14,143 nt of DNA, taken from Alectryocaccomicrobium faecavium. Its GTDB lineage: Bacteria; Bacillota; Clostridia; Christensenellales; Aristaeellaceae. The position numbers and the translations under genes are program-made. The stretch lies in NCBI GenBank assembly GCA_018713425.1, contig DVOT01000145.1:1-14143 (forward strand), in the 5' to 3' direction. Positions 12,181-14,143 of this stretch are shown in pieces (the stretch's first letter is position 1; the number at the start of each line of letters is the position of its first letter). The notes beneath the pieces are model-generated. The model was not told the DNA's origin. It saw only the letters and a list, made by a program, of their open reading frames with translations, and did not search any database.

Positions 12181-13650
12181 TCAGCCGATGTCGCTCACCA
12201 CGTCCGAATAGACGGTGACTTTATATTCTTCCGTCATCCATTCGCCCAGTTTTTCCTGATAAACTTCGTTTTTCTTCTGAGCGGTTACCACTTCAACCAG
12301 GTAATCGTGCGCGTCTTCTTCGCTGGTGGCGCCGGGCGTCACATCCGACATATAGCGGATCAAGTGCACGCCGCTCGCGCTGACGATCGGCTCGGAAACG
12401 TCGCCCACATTGGCAAGCGCCATAGCGCCGTCGGTGAATTCGCTCACCCAGTTGATCGCGCCTTCGGCCACATAATAGCCGTCGCTGTCTTCCATGCCCG
12501 GATCCTGGCCGTATTCGGCGATCAGGGCCTCGAAGTCCTCGCCAGCGGCCAGGCGCGCCTGGATTTCATCCAGCGTATCCTGCACGGCGGCGATGCAATC
12601 CGCGCGCGCGGTTTCCGCCGCGGCTTCCAGATCGGGCAGGCTGGCGTTAAGCTCTTCCAGTTCCGCCTGCGCGGCGGCGAGCTGCTCTTCGGGCGACGGT
12701 TCGGGCGTAGCGCTCGGGTCGAGCGTAGCCGTGGGCGCGGGCGTGGCCGTAGCTTCCGCTGCGGCGTCCTCCGCCGTTTCGTCCGTGCCGTTGATTTCCG
12801 CCTCCAGCTCGGCGATTTCCGCCTGCGTGCTCTCGATGGAAGAGAGGGCGCTATTCAGCGCGCTGGAAGCGGTGGAATACGCTTCTTTCAGTTCCTCGCC
12901 GGGATCGAGCAGAATGTGCTTCACAATGCGCACGCCTTCCGGCGCCCACAGGCTGGTTTGGCCATACTGGGCGGTCAGCGCATAATACCAGGCCTCGTCA
13001 TACATCTCGGTATCGCTGGCCAGTTGCTCTTCATAGTAGGTGTGCAGTTCTTCGTCGGTGGGCGTGACATCCGCCGTGGCAGCCTCGAACACGCGCGTTT
13101 CATACAGCGCGCTGAGCTGCTGCTCATACGCGTAATCGAAATCCACGCCTTCGGCGGCCAGCGCGTCCAGCGCGATCTGCCGCTGCTCTTCTTCAGAGAG
13201 CGCCTGCTGCTCTTCAGTGAGATAACTGGCGATATAGGAATCCACCGTGCTATCCAGCTGCGATTGCGCGGTTTCCTCCATGGTGGCGCGTTCTTCGTCC
13301 GTCACTTCATCAAGGCCCAGTTCCTGCGCCTTGAGCGGGACGATGCGGTCGCTGATCGCGGCGCTGAGCGCCTCGTTGAGGATCTGCGATTCATAGCCGG
13401 AAGTGGTGCCGTAATTCATCTGGTACATCGTCGCGGCCTCGGTGTAAGCGTCCTGCACCTCGCCCTTGGTGATGCTCTGGGAGTTGCCATCATTATCGTT
13501 ATACACGATGGCGACCTGCGCCGCGTCCTCTTCGGGCGTGAGCTCGCGGTTCACCCAAGCGTTATACCCGGCCAAAAAGCCAATGCTCACCACAAGCAGC
13601 GCCGCCATCACGATGAACACCGGCAGCAATCCGTCTTTTTTCTTTGCCAT
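12181..13650 (-). CDS. Membrane-anchored PpiC/parvulin-type foldase (PrsA/SurA-like)
   Basis: The 489-aa protein has a short basic N-terminus (MAKKKDG) and one membrane helix (about 8-30). There is no lipobox Cys, so it is an anchored protein rather than a PrsA lipoprotein. About 40-235 is a helical SurA_N-like chaperone region. The parvulin domain starts at VRIVKHILLDPGEE (240-253, H245) and resumes at ARLAAGEDFEALIAEYGQDP (365-384), AMALANVGDVSEPIV (409-423) and GVHLIRYM (427-434, H429). Between about 255 and 360 lies an inserted coiled-coil with an Ala/Thr/Pro-rich stretch (TATPAPTATLDPSATPEPSP). It would catalyse prolyl isomerisation of secreted proteins outside the membrane. ATG 13650 is chosen for its CTCCTT (AAGGAG) at 13660-13665, 9 nt away; an in-frame start at 13752 lies upstream of the promoter. 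Confidence 0.9.
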   Translation of the reverse strand: MAKKKDGLLPVFIVMAALLVVSIGFLAGYNAWVNRELTPEEDAAQVAIVYNDNDGNSQSITKGEVQDAYTEAATMYQMNYGTTSGYESQILNEALSAAISDRIVPLKAQELGLDEVTDEERATMEETAQSQLDSTVDSYIASYLTEEQQALSEEEQRQIALDALAAEGVDFDYAYEQQLSALYETRVFEAATADVTPTDEELHTYYEEQLASDTEMYDEAWYYALTAQYGQTSLWAPEGVRIVKHILLDPGEELKEAYSTASSALNSALSSIESTQAEIAELEAEINGTDETAEDAAAEATATPAPTATLDPSATPEPSPEEQLAAAQAELEELNASLPDLEAAAETARADCIAAVQDTLDEIQARLAAGEDFEALIAEYGQDPGMEDSDGYYVAEGAINWVSEFTDGAMALANVGDVSEPIVSASGVHLIRYMSDVTPGATSEEDAHDYLVEVVTAQKKNEVYQEKLGEWMTEEYKVTVYSDVVSDIG

Positions 13651-13689
13651 GTTCCAACTCTCCTTCTGTGCTAATGCCCATACCTTATC

Positions 13690-13717
13690 ATTATACACGA
13701 TTTTTTGAGAAGCGCAA
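13690..13717 (-). promoter_or_regulatory. Promoter for the foldase gene
   Basis: On the minus strand TTGCGC (13712-13717) and a perfect TATAAT (13690-13695) are separated by 16 bp. The predicted start site is about 30 bp upstream of the ATG at 13650. This supports the shorter start over the in-frame codon at 13752. Confidence 0.55.
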
Positions 13718-13839
13718 GAGATTTTGCGTGCATTAACGCGGCTTTTTCGCAAAAAATCCCGTCACATTTGCCGCGCAGGAAAAAAGCGGAACGCAGGACG
13801 CCAGTAAAATCGTATTCGAAAGGGATTCCAACCCAAAAA

Positions 13840-13868
13840 GCGCGGCGCGCGATTTTTGCGCGCCGCGC
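13840..13868 (-). terminator. Rho-independent terminator for a minus-strand gene beyond the right edge
   Basis: GCGCGGCGCGC (13840-13850) and GCGCGCCGCGC (13858-13868) form a perfect 11-bp stem with loop GATTTTT. Read on the minus strand the stem is followed by TTTTTGGG, a proper T run; on the plus strand it is followed by CACAGTC. It therefore terminates transcription coming from the right, perhaps from a gene outside the window. Confidence 0.7.
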
Positions 13869-13890
13869 CACAGTCTGTCAAAAAGCCAAA

Positions 13891-13973
13891 GAAAGGGGCA
13901 AAGCCCTTTCGCGCTTTAATCGTCCCCGGCGGCGTGTACGGCGGGGGCGCACGAAGGCCGCCGCCAGTGGCGG
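13891..13973. other. Gene-free stretch with small hairpins
   Basis: Between the terminator and the second structured repeat, no reading frame resembles a protein. GAAAGGG (13891-13897) pairs with CCCTTTC (13904-13910). CCGCC (13961-13965) pairs with GGCGG (13969-13973) around AGT, and can compete with GGCGGC (13928-13933)/GCCGCC (13957-13962). No function is assigned. Confidence 0.4.
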
Positions 13974-14019
13974 AAGCAGGCCGTAGTAAGCCCAATGAAG
14001 CAGGGAGTGCCACAAGCGA

Positions 14020-14128
14020 GCTTGCGAGCGTCGGAGGCCGCGAAGCGGCTGGAGCCCCGAGGACACGGAGCGAAGCGAAGTCCGCAGGGGCGGAACACCG
14101 CGCAAGCGTTAGCGCAGGGCGGTGCGAA
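14020..14128 (+). repeat. Structured multi-stem repeat, copy 2
   Basis: This 109-nt element has the same order of stems and joints as the copy at 3875-3971. Stem I is GCCGC (14037-14041)/GCGGC (14045-14049) with loop GAA. Stem II is GCCCC (14054-14058)/GGGGC (14087-14091), enclosing stem III GGAC (14061-14064)/GTCC (14080-14083). Stem IV is CACCGC (14096-14101)/GCGGTG (14119-14124). The joints GA, GCA, GGAA and CGAA are unchanged. The stem III loop is longer (15 nt instead of 5) and holds a GCGAAGC. A small CAAGC-GA-GCTTG hairpin (14013-14024) precedes it. Confidence 0.7.
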
Positions 14129-14143
14129 GGTGTGGGACGACCA

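Noticed and set aside
12181..13650. Calling the foldase a PrsA lipoprotein
   Set aside because: The N-terminal hydrophobic segment has no lipobox cysteine.
12307..13674. 455-codon plus-strand open frame
   Set aside because: It lies opposite the parvulin foldase and has the low-information composition of an antisense frame.
13705..14105. Several short open frames on both strands at the right end
   Set aside because: They run through the terminator and the structured repeat and have no convincing ribosome binding site or family pattern.

Overview
The window looks like a piece of a GC-rich, probably uncultured Bacillota (Clostridia-type) chromosome. The reasons are strong AGGAG-type ribosome binding sites, sigma-A-like TATAAT boxes (two with an upstream TG), an LTA-synthase-family enzyme, a Phd/YefM-RelE pair of the kind common in Firmicutes, and a membrane-anchored parvulin in place of a Gram-negative SurA. 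The lineage is inferred; there is no rRNA or tRNA gene here to confirm it.

Layout. (1) 1-1457, minus strand: a membrane-anchored metallophosphoesterase cut by the left edge. It is divergently transcribed, across a short two-promoter gap, from (2) radA (1596-2996) and a nitroreductase gene (3003-3754) that carries a frameshift near its middle. (3) 3755-4208 has no gene but is packed with hairpins, including the first copy of a structured repeat. (4) 4209-11323 is a tight five-gene plus-strand operon: a GtaA/DUF4965-type six-hairpin protein, an LTA-synthase/sulfatase-fold membrane enzyme, a Gfo/Idh/MocA oxidoreductase, a GH28-like beta-helix protein, and an OmpR/KdpE-type response regulator whose phospho-acceptor Asp is Glu. 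(5) 11347-12152 is a RelE/ParE-Phd/YefM toxin-antitoxin pair on the minus strand, bracketed by two almost identical, nearly perfect inverted repeats. (6) 12181-13650, minus strand: a membrane-anchored PpiC/parvulin foldase with a coiled-coil and low-complexity insertion. (7) 13751-14143 has no gene I can support. It holds a minus-strand terminator and a second copy of the structured repeat.

How the parts may work together. radA serves recombination and repair. The five-gene operon reads as an intracellular glycan or glycoconjugate metabolism unit, because the two hydrolase-like proteins and the dehydrogenase have no signal peptides. It is linked to one envelope polymer enzyme and ends with its own regulator, which may not depend on a kinase. 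The exact substrate cannot be read from sequence.

The strongest non-textbook signal is the approximately 100-nt element present at 3875-3971 and 14020-14128. The two copies differ in primary sequence but keep the same multi-stem architecture, with three double compensatory base changes. This suggests that folding is selected, as RNA or as single-stranded DNA.
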